Source of the DNA: Rhodothermota bacterium
GTDB taxonomy: Bacteria; Hydrogenedentota; Hydrogenedentia; Hydrogenedentales; GCA-2746185
DNA length: 6,176 nucleotides
NCBI GenBank assembly: GCA_009885415.1
Contig: VFKU01000091.1
Coordinates: 1 to 6,176 of the forward strand
Direction of reading: 5' to 3'
Below are positions 1 to 5,630 of this stretch, piece by piece (position 1 is the first letter of the stretch; the number at the start of each line of letters is the position of its first letter). A program made the position numbers and the translations under genes. Under the pieces are notes generated by a model, which was given only the letters and a program-made list of their open reading frames with translations, searched no databases and was not told where the DNA came from.

Positions 1-131
1 ACGATGCCGAGCATGGTGAGCGAAGAACGCAGACGGTGAATCCAGATGCTCCGCAACCCAAGGCGGACGCTGCGCTTGAGCGAAGACCAATTCGAGGCAG
101 ACGCGGGACGGCGGGGTGGAGTGGCCGCCAT
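1..131 (-). CDS. MacB/FtsX-type ABC transporter permease, N-terminal 43 residues (cut by window edge)
   Basis: Reading the minus strand from an ATG at 131 gives an open frame of 43 codons to the window edge. After a polar, Pro/Ser/Arg-rich start (about residues 1-17) it reads SLKRSVRLGLRSIWIHRLRS and then SLTMLGI. This is the typical entry into the first membrane helix of MacB-type permeases (family pattern: ...LRSLWxHKLRSxLTMLGIxxGV). These inner-membrane subunits pair with a periplasmic adaptor and an ATPase to move substrates or envelope components outward. The ATG lies two bases after the stop of the adaptor gene, so the two are very likely co-transcribed and translationally coupled. No strong Shine-Dalgarno is visible, which fits coupling. 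The ATPase gene or domain is not in view. The segment has no ATP-binding motif, so a fused N-terminal ATPase is excluded for this protein. The family is inferred from a short stretch only; the substrate is unknown. Confidence 0.75.
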   Translation of the reverse strand, partial: MAATPPRRPASASNWSSLKRSVRLGLRSIWIHRLRSSLTMLGI

Positions 132-133
132 GC

Positions 134-2146
134 TCAGGCTGAGGGCTTGGGCGCCGCGGAGGGCTTGGCGGAGGTCGCCGGCCCGGGCGCGGCGGGTTTC
201 GGCGCTTCTTTCTTGTCGTTCGCCTTCTTTTTACCTTCGCCGCCTTCCTCATTCTCTTTCTTCATTTGCTCTTCGCGGCTGCCGTCGGGCGGACGAATCA
301 GCACGCGCTCGCCGGTTTTCAGGCCCTTGGTCACGACAATATACTCGACAGTGATCTCGCCGGTCTCGACTTCGCGGCGCTGCGGCGTGTCGCCCTCGAT
401 CACGAAGCACACCTGCTTGTCGCCCTGCGGCACGACGGACTGAATCGGAATGTAGACCGCGTCGTCCAGCCGCGTGACGAGCACCTCGGCCTGCGCGCTC
501 ATGCCGGGCTTGAGCCAGTCGTGGGTGCCTTCGATTTTGATCGTCGTCTCGTAGACCTTGAGGTCCGGGTTCATCCAGCGGTTTTCGGAATCGGGCAGCA
601 CGCCGACCTTGGTGACCTCGCCGTCGAGCTCGCGATCGGGGAAGGCATCGACCCGCACGCGCGCCTTGAGACCGGCCGCGATCTTCTTGATGTCAGACTC
701 GTGGATATTCACCTTGACGGACATTTTCGACATGTCGGGGATGGTAATGATGGCCTGCTTCTCGCGGACGGTGGTGCCTTCTTTTATCGGCTCCTGGTTC
801 CAGTAGCGCTCGCCGCCGCCGCCGTAGACGACCAGCCCCGCGCGCTCGGCGACCATGACGCATTTGGCGATCTGGTCTTCGTAGTCTTTGATGCGTTCGG
901 ACTCGATCTTGAAAAGGCCCTGTGCCGAGAGGAGCTTGGCGCGGCCTTGCGCGAGCTTGGAGAGGGCCTGCTGTTCGGTGCGCTGGAGCTTGCGCGTCGC
1001 AAGCACATAATCCGACATCAGCTTCTGCGCTTCCTTCTTGAATTCGAAGGTGATGAACAATTGCTCGGCCGTCTCCGCGGCGGTCACCCCGGCGATGCAT
1101 TTGTCCAAGTTGATTTGGAAATTCTCCAGCTCGCTCGGCGTGATGAATTTCTTGTCGAAAAGCGTTTTCTGGCTCTTGTAGTCGTTTTGCGCCTTGGACT
1201 CGGCCGCACGCGCCATCATCACGGCGTCGCGCAAGGTGCTGAGTTTTTGGCTGGCTTCGCCGTTGCCCAGTTTTCCCTTGTCGCGTGCGTATCCGCTGAA
1301 ATCGATGTCGGGAATCGGGATCCGCAGGTCTTCGAGCGTGATGTCTCGCGGCTCATTTTCGGCAGGCGCCGGGGGCGCCGCTGCAATTGCCACCGTGGAC
1401 GCGGGCGCCGCTTCGACTACGAGCGGCACCGCGGTCGCAGGAACGGCCTCGCGTGTGGCCGCGGCCTCTGCGTCGGCGGCGACTTTCGCGGCCGCGGCCT
1501 GGGCCACTTTTGCAGCGGCCTCTTGCGCGGCCTTGACCAGTTCCTCGCGCTCTTTGCGCGCCGCTTCGGCAAGCTTGGCTTTCTCGGCGGCCTTCGCTTC
1601 TTCTTCCTTGCGGAGTTCCTCGAGCGCCTTCATCACCACGCCGGTCAGTTCAGTGCCGAGGTACTTTGCGAGCCCCATCTCCGCGAAAGTCACATCGAGT
1701 CTAGCGGTGTATATATCGCTTTCGGCCTGGTTCACTTCGATCTCAAATGCCTTCTCGGCCTCGATGAGCGAAGCTTGGGTCCCTTTGAAACTGATCTCCG
1801 CGGTCGTCAGTTTTTCTTTGATACTCGAGGAGTCCAGTTCGACCAATTTCTTCTTGTTCTTCACGTCCTCGTCGGTGACGTAGATGCCTTCCTCGACGAT
1901 GAACAGAATCTTGCTGCCTTCATAGCCTTTGATTTGCGACTTGATCTCCTGGCTTTCCATCGCCTTGATTTCGCCGCCCTCGACGACCTTGATGTCGAGC
2001 GGCCCGCGGCGGACGGTGAAGGTGGTGTAGCTCGTATCGGCCGTACGCCCGCCGGCCCAGATCGCCCCGGCGATGGCGGCAAGGGCCAAAATGCCGAGCG
2101 AGGCCTTCAGCACGAAACCACTGCGGGATTTTTCGGCTTTCGCCAC
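134..2146 (-). CDS. Efflux periplasmic adaptor subunit (HlyD/MacA-type membrane fusion protein) with a long Ala-rich insertion
   Basis: This 670-residue protein should sit in the inner membrane by one N-terminal helix (about 11-32, FVLKASLGILALAAIAGAIW) and bridge the periplasm to an outer-membrane channel. The order is: first half of the lipoyl/barrel-sandwich (about 60-105), a coiled-coil arm (106-175), an Ala/Glu/Lys-rich then Ala/Pro-rich insertion (about 175-270), more coiled coil (300-430), second lipoyl half (about 430-470, ending IITIPDMSKMSVKVNIHESD), a beta-barrel with DWLKPGMSAQAEVLV (543-557), a membrane-proximal domain with IPIQSVV, and a charged Lys/Glu then Pro/Ala tail (621-670). 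Adaptors are usually about 350-450 residues, so this one is clearly enlarged. The start is GTG at 2146, chosen because AGGAG (2153-2157 on the minus strand) lies six bases ahead. A MacB-like permease follows two bases after the stop, supporting an ABC-linked rather than RND-linked system. Substrate unknown. Confidence 0.88.
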   Translation of the reverse strand: MAKAEKSRSGFVLKASLGILALAAIAGAIWAGGRTADTSYTTFTVRRGPLDIKVVEGGEIKAMESQEIKSQIKGYEGSKILFIVEEGIYVTDEDVKNKKKLVELDSSSIKEKLTTAEISFKGTQASLIEAEKAFEIEVNQAESDIYTARLDVTFAEMGLAKYLGTELTGVVMKALEELRKEEEAKAAEKAKLAEAARKEREELVKAAQEAAAKVAQAAAAKVAADAEAAATREAVPATAVPLVVEAAPASTVAIAAAPPAPAENEPRDITLEDLRIPIPDIDFSGYARDKGKLGNGEASQKLSTLRDAVMMARAAESKAQNDYKSQKTLFDKKFITPSELENFQINLDKCIAGVTAAETAEQLFITFEFKKEAQKLMSDYVLATRKLQRTEQQALSKLAQGRAKLLSAQGLFKIESERIKDYEDQIAKCVMVAERAGLVVYGGGGERYWNQEPIKEGTTVREKQAIITIPDMSKMSVKVNIHESDIKKIAAGLKARVRVDAFPDRELDGEVTKVGVLPDSENRWMNPDLKVYETTIKIEGTHDWLKPGMSAQAEVLVTRLDDAVYIPIQSVVPQGDKQVCFVIEGDTPQRREVETGEITVEYIVVTKGLKTGERVLIRPPDGSREEQMKKENEEGGEGKKKANDKKEAPKPAAPGPATSAKPSAAPKPSA

Positions 2147-2194
2147 GCCGCTCTCCTAAGGTCTAACTCAATGCGGTAAAGGCAGTTAGGACAC

Positions 2195-2200
2195 TATAAT
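2195..2200 (+). promoter_or_regulatory. Possible plus-strand -10 box (TATAAT) facing the small secreted-protein gene
   Basis: A perfect TATAAT is present on the plus strand at 2195-2200, overlapping the minus-strand -10. No good -35 is seen 16-18 bases upstream (the region reads ATGCGGTA). If used, it would produce a leader of about 270 bases carrying the inverted repeats before the ATG at 2481. It may merely be the complement of the minus-strand promoter. Confidence 0.25.
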
Positions 2201-2224
2201 ACATGATTACGAGCTCGCCGCCAA
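2196..2224 (-). promoter_or_regulatory. Candidate sigma70-type promoter of the adaptor-permease operon
   Basis: On the minus strand TTGGCG (2224-2219) is followed after 17 bases by TATTAT (2201-2196). These match the consensus hexamers at 4 of 6 and 5 of 6 positions with ideal spacing. Transcription would start near 2189 and give a leader of about 43 bases containing the AGGAG ribosome-binding site of the GTG start. Judged by eye only. Confidence 0.5.
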
Positions 2225-2273
2225 GGCGAAGAATGCGAAAGGCAGGGGCTTGCCACCGATTAAACGAAAATGC

Positions 2274-2358
2274 TCCACCTATAGATAACGCCGTGGCCCG
2301 AATGATGACCAACCCGGGCCGAGTATTCCCTGACTTCATTCGACGCTCGATAGGTGGA
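2274..2358. repeat. Nested inverted repeat with 9-base outer and 7-base inner arms
   Basis: TCCACCTAT (2274-2282) is perfectly complementary to ATAGGTGGA (2350-2358). Inside it, CGAATGA (2299-2305) is complementary to TCATTCG (2336-2342). The two pairs are properly nested and separated by an asymmetric internal loop (16 versus 7 bases). A competing small hairpin, GGCCCG (2295-2300) with CGGGCC (2315-2320), shares bases 2299-2300 with the inner arm, so two folds would exclude each other. It could be a structured RNA or a remnant of a tiny palindromic element; no flanking target duplication is seen. Confidence 0.5.
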
Positions 2359-2380
2359 TCCGTTTACTCCAGCACAAGTT

Positions 2381-2406
2381 TCCAGGCTGGACTTCGAAAG
2401 CCTGGA
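2381..2406. repeat. Hairpin, 8-base stem with 10-base loop
   Basis: TCCAGGCT (2381-2388) is perfectly complementary to AGCCTGGA (2399-2406) around the loop GGACTTCGAA. It is followed by ATTCC... rather than a T-run, so it is not a standard intrinsic terminator. Its place in the leader of the gene at 2481 makes a regulatory or structural RNA role possible. Confidence 0.45.
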
Positions 2407-2480
2407 TTCCTTAACCGGGCAAGGGAACTTCGCGGCCGTGAATCGGGTTCGGTACTGCGGAAAGTTATACGGATGATGAC

Positions 2481-2867
2481 ATGGGCTTTTTCACTCTAAA
2501 ACGCGGGTTCACCACCCGATGCCTCGCGGTGGCCTTCGTCGGCTACTCCGCACTGGCGTCCGCCCGCGGCTTAGTTCCGCAACTTTGCGCGACCTTGTCG
2601 AGTCTTCCCGGTACGACTGGGGCCCACTGTAAAGAACCGGTCTCTTGCTGCACGAAGCCCGCCGCCACGAGTGAAGGGGCCCTCGTCGCCGGACACCACG
2701 ACTGCGCCTTCTGCCTCATCGTCCATACGCCGGCCCAGCCGGTTACCATGTTCTCGCCCGTGCCGCCGTCCAAGCTAACGGAACTGCGGCTCGCGCGCGC
2801 CGAATTCAGTTTCGCCGATCCTCTCGCGGAAGGCGCAAACGCCTGCCGCGCCCCGCCGCTCTCCTGA
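2481..2867 (+). CDS. Small secreted Cys/His-rich protein (DUF2946-like), possibly metal-binding
   Basis: This is a 128-residue protein. The N-terminus has basic residues (K7, R8, R13), a hydrophobic stretch (15-26) and a likely signal peptidase site after ASA (26-28), so it is probably exported. The mature part has C36, H49-C50, C56-C57, then H72-H73-D-C75-A-F-C78-L-I-V-H82. An H-x-x-C-x-x-C-x-x-x-H pattern of this kind, with a hydrophobic pair between the cysteines and an R-A-P-P motif near the C-terminus, is typical of the small periplasmic DUF2946-like proteins. The function of that family is not established; transition-metal binding is suggested by the Cys/His pattern. The start has only a weak GGA ahead of it, at 2471-2473. 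Two ATGs at 2473 and 2476 are in another frame. It lies divergent from the adaptor operon and 93 bases before the pseudopilin gene. The family assignment is tentative, but coding status is likely because of the signal peptide and motif. Confidence 0.65.
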   Translation: MGFFTLKRGFTTRCLAVAFVGYSALASARGLVPQLCATLSSLPGTTGAHCKEPVSCCTKPAATSEGALVAGHHDCAFCLIVHTPAQPVTMFSPVPPSKLTELRLARAEFSFADPLAEGANACRAPPLS

Positions 2868-2897
2868 CGCAACGCCCGAAGTGTCTCTCCATTTCAT

Positions 2898-2911
2898 CGC
2901 CCAACCGGGCG
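2898..2911 (+). other. GC-rich mini-hairpin between the small secreted protein and the pseudopilin gene
   Basis: CGCCC (2898-2902) pairs with GGGCG (2907-2911) around AACC. A GGCC...GGCC pair (2911-2914 with 2921-2924) follows directly. There is no T-tract, so terminator function is doubtful. It may slow read-through or stabilise the 3' end of the upstream message. No clear promoter is seen in the 93-base gap. Confidence 0.3.
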
Positions 2912-2946
2912 GCCGTGTGTGGCCGTTCCGAAGAGGGCCATCACTC

Positions 2947-2951
2947 AGGAG
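2947..2951 (+). promoter_or_regulatory. Ribosome-binding site that fixes the pseudopilin start
   Basis: AGGAG lies nine bases before the ATG at 2961. It decides for that ATG over the in-frame GTG at 2919, which would add 14 residues before the prepilin leader and has no such site. Confidence 0.75.
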
Positions 2952-2960
2952 TACTGTGTC

Positions 2961-3848
2961 ATGAAATCCCGTGGATTCACGTTGATCGAGTTGTTGGTGG
3001 TCATTGCCATCATCGGAATTCTTGCTGCCATATTGTTGCCGGCCCTCGCCCGCGCACGCGAGGCCGCGCGCCGCGCGAGTTGCGCAAACAATTTCAAGCA
3101 GATCGGCCTGTCACTCAAGATGTATGCCTCCGAAAGCCGGAGCGAGATGTTTCCTGCGGCCAAGGTTTTTCGTTGCGACGGCGATCCGAGCGGAATGACC
3201 CGCATCTTCAACATGGATGCGGTCTATCCGGAATATTTACCCGGCCTGAACGTGCTCGTGTGTCCCAGCGCGCTGCACCCCGGCGGCCCCGAAGAATTGT
3301 GGGACGAGGGCGGCACGCCGTCCCCGAACTGGGAGGACACGCCCGGCTTCACGGGCAACGGCACCGTCGAAACCTGCGAAGTCTTCGAGTATCCCTACGT
3401 GTATTTCGGCTGGGTGGTGGACACCGAGGCGCTCAAGCGACAGGTGGCTGATGAGGGTTCGCTGCACGAGTTCCAGGAGTCGCTCGAAAGCCTCGCCGAG
3501 AACATCGAGACCGATCCCGAGACGGTGGACAACGATTGGACGCTGGACCCGGTGGTGGGCGGTGTGGACACCTTCTTCCGATTCCGCGAGGGCATCGAGC
3601 GTGTTTTTATTACAGACATCAACAATCCCGGCGCGAGTTCCAAGTCGCAGTCCGACGTCGTGGTGATGTGGGACCAGGTCTCGCGCGACGATCTCACCGA
3701 ATTCAATCACGTCCCCGGCGGATCGAACGTGCTGTTTCTCGATGGTCATGTCAAGTTTCAGAAGTATCAAGGCGAGTTCTCCGGCGCCTTTCCGGTGGAC
3801 GGCGCCGGGTTCATCCTTCGCGGCGAGCCGCACGGTCACCAGGATTAG
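2961..3848 (+). CDS. Pseudopilin-like protein with prepilin N-terminal methylation site and DUF1559/H-X9-DG-type C-terminus
   Basis: This is a 295-residue protein. The short leader MKSRG is followed by FTLIELLVVIAIIGILAAIL, a textbook type IV pilin/type II secretion signal. Prepilin peptidase should cut between G5 and F6, and E10 is the conserved Glu at +5. The helix continues through ALARAREAARRASCANNFKQIGLSLKMYASES (residues 29-60), the usual sequence of the DUF1559 group. It has a mid-protein VLVCPS motif and ends with NHVPGGSNVLFLDGH, where H250 precedes D261-G262. The spacing is ten residues rather than the nine of the classic H-X9-DG motif. Such proteins are very numerous in Planctomycetes and related phyla and are presumed to form envelope-attached pseudopili or fibres; individual roles are unknown. 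The start is set by AGGAG at 2947-2951. It is followed by the mcsA promoter region, and I see no functional link to mcsA. Confidence 0.92.
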   Translation: MKSRGFTLIELLVVIAIIGILAAILLPALARAREAARRASCANNFKQIGLSLKMYASESRSEMFPAAKVFRCDGDPSGMTRIFNMDAVYPEYLPGLNVLVCPSALHPGGPEELWDEGGTPSPNWEDTPGFTGNGTVETCEVFEYPYVYFGWVVDTEALKRQVADEGSLHEFQESLESLAENIETDPETVDNDWTLDPVVGGVDTFFRFREGIERVFITDINNPGASSKSQSDVVVMWDQVSRDDLTEFNHVPGGSNVLFLDGHVKFQKYQGEFSGAFPVDGAGFILRGEPHGHQD

Positions 3849-3852
3849 GTGC

Positions 3853-3895
3853 GAATACGCGTGGCGCATTCTCGTCTGGATCGTCGAGCGTATTC
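3853..3895. repeat. Inverted repeat just after the pseudopilin gene
   Basis: GAATACGC (3853-3860) is perfectly complementary to GCGTATTC (3888-3895), with a 27-base loop. A small CCAC/GTGG pair (3897-3900 with 3907-3910) follows. It starts four bases after the stop codon, where a 3'-end structure would be expected, but no T-run follows. Factor-independent termination is therefore not supported. Confidence 0.35.
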
Positions 3896-3936
3896 ACCAC
3901 GGATCGGTGGATGCGTCTCTTCGGACTGAAGCCAAG

Positions 3937-3970
3937 CGGTCACGGACCGGCGAATTTGGTCCTTAGACCG
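3937..3970. promoter_or_regulatory. Paired GGTC-GACC palindromes, candidate operator of the mcsA-mcsB-clpC operon
   Basis: There are two adjacent dyads: CGGTC-ACG-GACCG (3937-3949) and GGTC-CTTA-GACC (3958-3969). Their centres are about 20 bases apart, close to two helix turns. The second overlaps the -35 hexamer of the mcsA promoter, the position expected for a repressor site. The halves can also cross-pair into one interrupted 10-base stem (3937-3941 with 3966-3970, and 3944-3948 with 3958-3962). It is not the Firmicutes CtsR site, which is a direct repeat of GGTCAAA-type heptads, although it shares the GGTC core. The regulator is unknown. Confidence 0.45.
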
Positions 3971-3992
3971 GCTGTATCCATGGTGATATACT
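3964..3992 (+). promoter_or_regulatory. Candidate extended -10 promoter of mcsA-mcsB-clpC
   Basis: TAGACC (3964-3969, 4 of 6 to the -35 consensus) is followed after 17 bases by TATACT (3987-3992, 5 of 6). TATACT is preceded by TGA, giving an extended -10 (TGnTATACT). The start of transcription would be near 3999 with a leader of about 28 bases, which contains AAAGGA (4014-4019) seven bases before the mcsA ATG. The promoter separates the operon from the pseudopilin gene. Confidence 0.55.
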
Positions 3993-4026
3993 CAGGCTGG
4001 CGCGGGAACGGCGAAAGGACGGCTGC

Positions 4027-4557
4027 ATGCTTTGCCAAGACTGCCACAAGAACCTGGCCTCGGTGCGGTATGCCGAGGTCGTGGACGGCAAAGTGTCTGA
4101 GGTTCACCTTTGTCACGAGTGTCTCGGCCGCCGGCAACAGTCCGTCTCCTCCGGGTTTCAATTTGCCAAGCCCTCGCCCTTTGCGAAGCGCTCGTCCCCG
4201 CCGCGCCCGAGTTCGACGATGCCCGACCCTGCCGAGGCGCGCCGATCATGTACCGCATGCAACACCACGCTCAAACAAATCATCGAGACGGGCCGGGTCG
4301 GGTGCAGTGCCTGCTACGCGACCTTTCCGGCGCAACTCGAATCTCTGCTGGAAGGCATCCATGTGGCGCTGGCACACCGGGGCAAGGTGCCGCGGCTCGA
4401 CGATGCGCGCGCGCGCGTTCGTGCCGACTTGCAGTCCAAGCGCGGCCTGCTCAAGACGGCGCTGAACATCGAGAACTACGAAGAGGCTGCGGCGCTGCGT
4501 GACGAAATCCGCGCGCTCGAAACCGGACTGAGCGTCTCCGAGGGAGGCCGGGACTGA
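4027..4557 (+). CDS. mcsA: McsA-type zinc-finger / UVR-domain protein
   Basis: This is a 176-residue protein. In Firmicutes McsA is the zinc-binding partner that activates the arginine kinase McsB and helps deliver substrates to ClpC. Four CxxC pairs are present (C3-C6, C29-C32, C75-C78, C93-C96), enough for two zinc sites. They are separated by a Ser/Pro-rich linker (about 39-72). After the second finger come the family's H-x-G-K-x-P motif (H117-P122) and a C-terminal UVR motif (about 134-166, with NYEEAAALRDEIRALE). Length and domain order match McsA. Its ATG has AAAGGA seven bases ahead. The gene ends two bases before mcsB, whose ribosome-binding site (AGGGAGG, 4541-4547) lies inside mcsA, so translation is coupled. 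No ctsR precedes it, unlike the usual ctsR-mcsA-mcsB-clpC order. Confidence 0.92.
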   Translation: MLCQDCHKNLASVRYAEVVDGKVSEVHLCHECLGRRQQSVSSGFQFAKPSPFAKRSSPPRPSSTMPDPAEARRSCTACNTTLKQIIETGRVGCSACYATFPAQLESLLEGIHVALAHRGKVPRLDDARARVRADLQSKRGLLKTALNIENYEEAAALRDEIRALETGLSVSEGGRD

Positions 4558-4559
4558 CT

Positions 4560-5615
4560 ATGACCTCCGTGGAAACGCTCCTGGAAAAACCGGCCGAGTG
4601 GATGGGCGCGACGGGCGCCGACGCGGATCTGGTCCCTTTCACGTGCTGTCGGCTCGCGCGCAATCTCGCGGATTTTCCGTATCCCGGGCAATGCACGCTG
4701 GACGAGAAGCGCGCGATCGAGGAACGGATCAGCGGCGTTATCGAGAGCATGAACTTGCACGCCACGGGCGGCTACTTCGCGCTGGGCGATTCGGACCTGC
4801 GCGAGAAGCGCTTGCTGGTCGAGCGAGGGATGGCGGGCCGCGCGCTGATCGAGGCGGACGGCCCCTGCGGCGTGTACATCGCGGACGATCAGGGCCTGAG
4901 CATCAACATCAACGAGGAAAACCACCTCACGCTGACGGGCATCGCCTCCGGCGTGCAGTTTCACGAGGTCTGGTCGCGCCTGAATCTCATTGACGACATG
5001 CTCGCCGGCGCGCTGGATTATGCCTTCAGCCCGCGGCTGGGCTATCTCACCGCCTCGCTGCGCGACGTCGGCACGGGGTTGCGCGCGGGCGCGCTGTTTC
5101 ATCTGCCCGGCATGAGCGTGGCCGGCCTGATCCCGTCGATTACCACCGAGGTCGCCACACGGCGCCACACGCTGGAGCCCTTCGCGGACGCCGCGGGCAC
5201 GCCCTTGGACGATCTCTACCTGCTCACCAACGCGAGCACGTTGGGCCGCTCGGAGGAGGAGGCGCTCTTCCACCTTAAGCACGTCGCCACGCACCTCATC
5301 GCCCAGGAACGCGAGGCCCGCGGGCGCATTCGCAGCGCGGCACCCTTGCAGGTCGAGGACCGCGTCGGCCGTGCGCTGGGCGTCGCACGTCACGCCCGGC
5401 TCCTTGCAACCGCGGAAGCCAATTCGCTATTGTCATCCTTGCGGTTGGGCGTGTCGGCGGGGCTGCTTGACCAATTCTCCCTTCCACAGATTAACGACGT
5501 TTTTATCGCCTCGCAGAACGCCCATCTCGAAACGAAAAGCGGCCACAGCCGCGACGAGTTGCAGTTTAGCGTTGAGCGGGCGGATCTATTTCGCGCCCGT
5601 TTCGCCCAGAATTAG
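4560..5615 (+). CDS. mcsB: McsB-family protein (ATP:guanido phosphotransferase fold), active site apparently degenerate
   Basis: This 351-residue protein is close to the usual McsB length. Family landmarks are in order: RLARN (31-35), LREKRLLVERG (80-90), NEExH (118-122), YAFSPRLGYLT (154-164), VGTGLRA (170-176), TLGRSE (227-232), LIAQEREAR (246-254), and EDRVGRALGVARHARLLATA (266-285). McsB normally phosphorylates arginines on proteins to mark them for ClpCP. Compared with Bacillus McsB as I recall it, key residues differ. The first Arg of S-S-R-I-R-L-A-R-N is C29, with F27 where Ser is expected. The Arg ending N-E-E-D-H-I-R is T124, and its Asp is N121. The reactive Cys of S-C-P-T-N is S166, within ASLRD. 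The R-G-x-x-G-E loop has no clear counterpart (about 203-213). The C-terminal R-D-x-x-R-A reads FSVERA (336-341). E119/E120, R31 and R175 remain. The position suggests it still works with McsA and ClpC, perhaps as a non-catalytic adaptor. Family assignment is firm; loss of activity is inferred. Confidence 0.9.
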   Translation: MTSVETLLEKPAEWMGATGADADLVPFTCCRLARNLADFPYPGQCTLDEKRAIEERISGVIESMNLHATGGYFALGDSDLREKRLLVERGMAGRALIEADGPCGVYIADDQGLSININEENHLTLTGIASGVQFHEVWSRLNLIDDMLAGALDYAFSPRLGYLTASLRDVGTGLRAGALFHLPGMSVAGLIPSITTEVATRRHTLEPFADAAGTPLDDLYLLTNASTLGRSEEEALFHLKHVATHLIAQEREARGRIRSAAPLQVEDRVGRALGVARHARLLATAEANSLLSSLRLGVSAGLLDQFSLPQINDVFIASQNAHLETKSGHSRDELQFSVERADLFRARFAQN

Positions 5616-5630
5616 AGGGACCCTGTCATC

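Larger units (their letters stand above)
2147..2480. other. 334-base intergenic region between divergent units
   Basis: No convincing gene is present. A 98-codon open frame (2203-2499, plus) covers most of it and overlaps the next gene, but it lacks a recognisable domain and a clear ribosome-binding site, and it runs through the inverted repeats, so I do not call it. The first 60 bases look clearly less GC-rich than the surrounding genes and hold the divergent -10 signals. The remainder holds a nested inverted repeat (2274-2358) and a compact hairpin (2381-2406), suggesting a structured RNA leader or a small element remnant. It matches no riboswitch class that I recognise. Confidence 0.6.

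Noticed and set aside
266..2179. 637-codon open frame on the plus strand opposite the adaptor gene
   Set aside because: Its protein is a mirror of GC-rich codons, full of Arg, Leu, Gly and His runs with no domain. The minus strand encodes a clear adaptor with a proper ribosome-binding site.
2203..2499. 98-codon plus-strand open frame in the intergenic region
   Set aside because: It begins at once after the -10 box, overlaps the next gene, passes through the inverted repeats and has no recognisable domain; probably chance.
3237..3869. 210-codon minus-strand open frame across the pseudopilin gene
   Set aside because: It is antisense to a firmly identified gene and shows no domain or start signal.
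3853..3895. Intrinsic terminator after the pseudopilin gene
   Set aside because: The stem has a 27-base loop and no following T-run, so only an inverted repeat is reported.
3930..3970. CtsR operator
   Set aside because: The GGTC elements are inverted, not the direct GGTCAAA heptad repeat of CtsR sites, and no ctsR gene is present.
4632..4655. Paired frameshifts explaining the odd McsB segment around C29-C30
   Set aside because: Deleting one base and adding another gives V-L-S-R-A-V-R, in which the Arg is still out of register with the family motif. The other degenerate sites are independent in-frame substitutions, so a sequencing frameshift does not account for the pattern.
4476..5393. 305-codon open frame on the minus strand across mcsB
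   Set aside because: It is antisense to a recognisable McsB and has low-complexity Arg/Ala/Gln composition and no motif; it is a codon-bias shadow.
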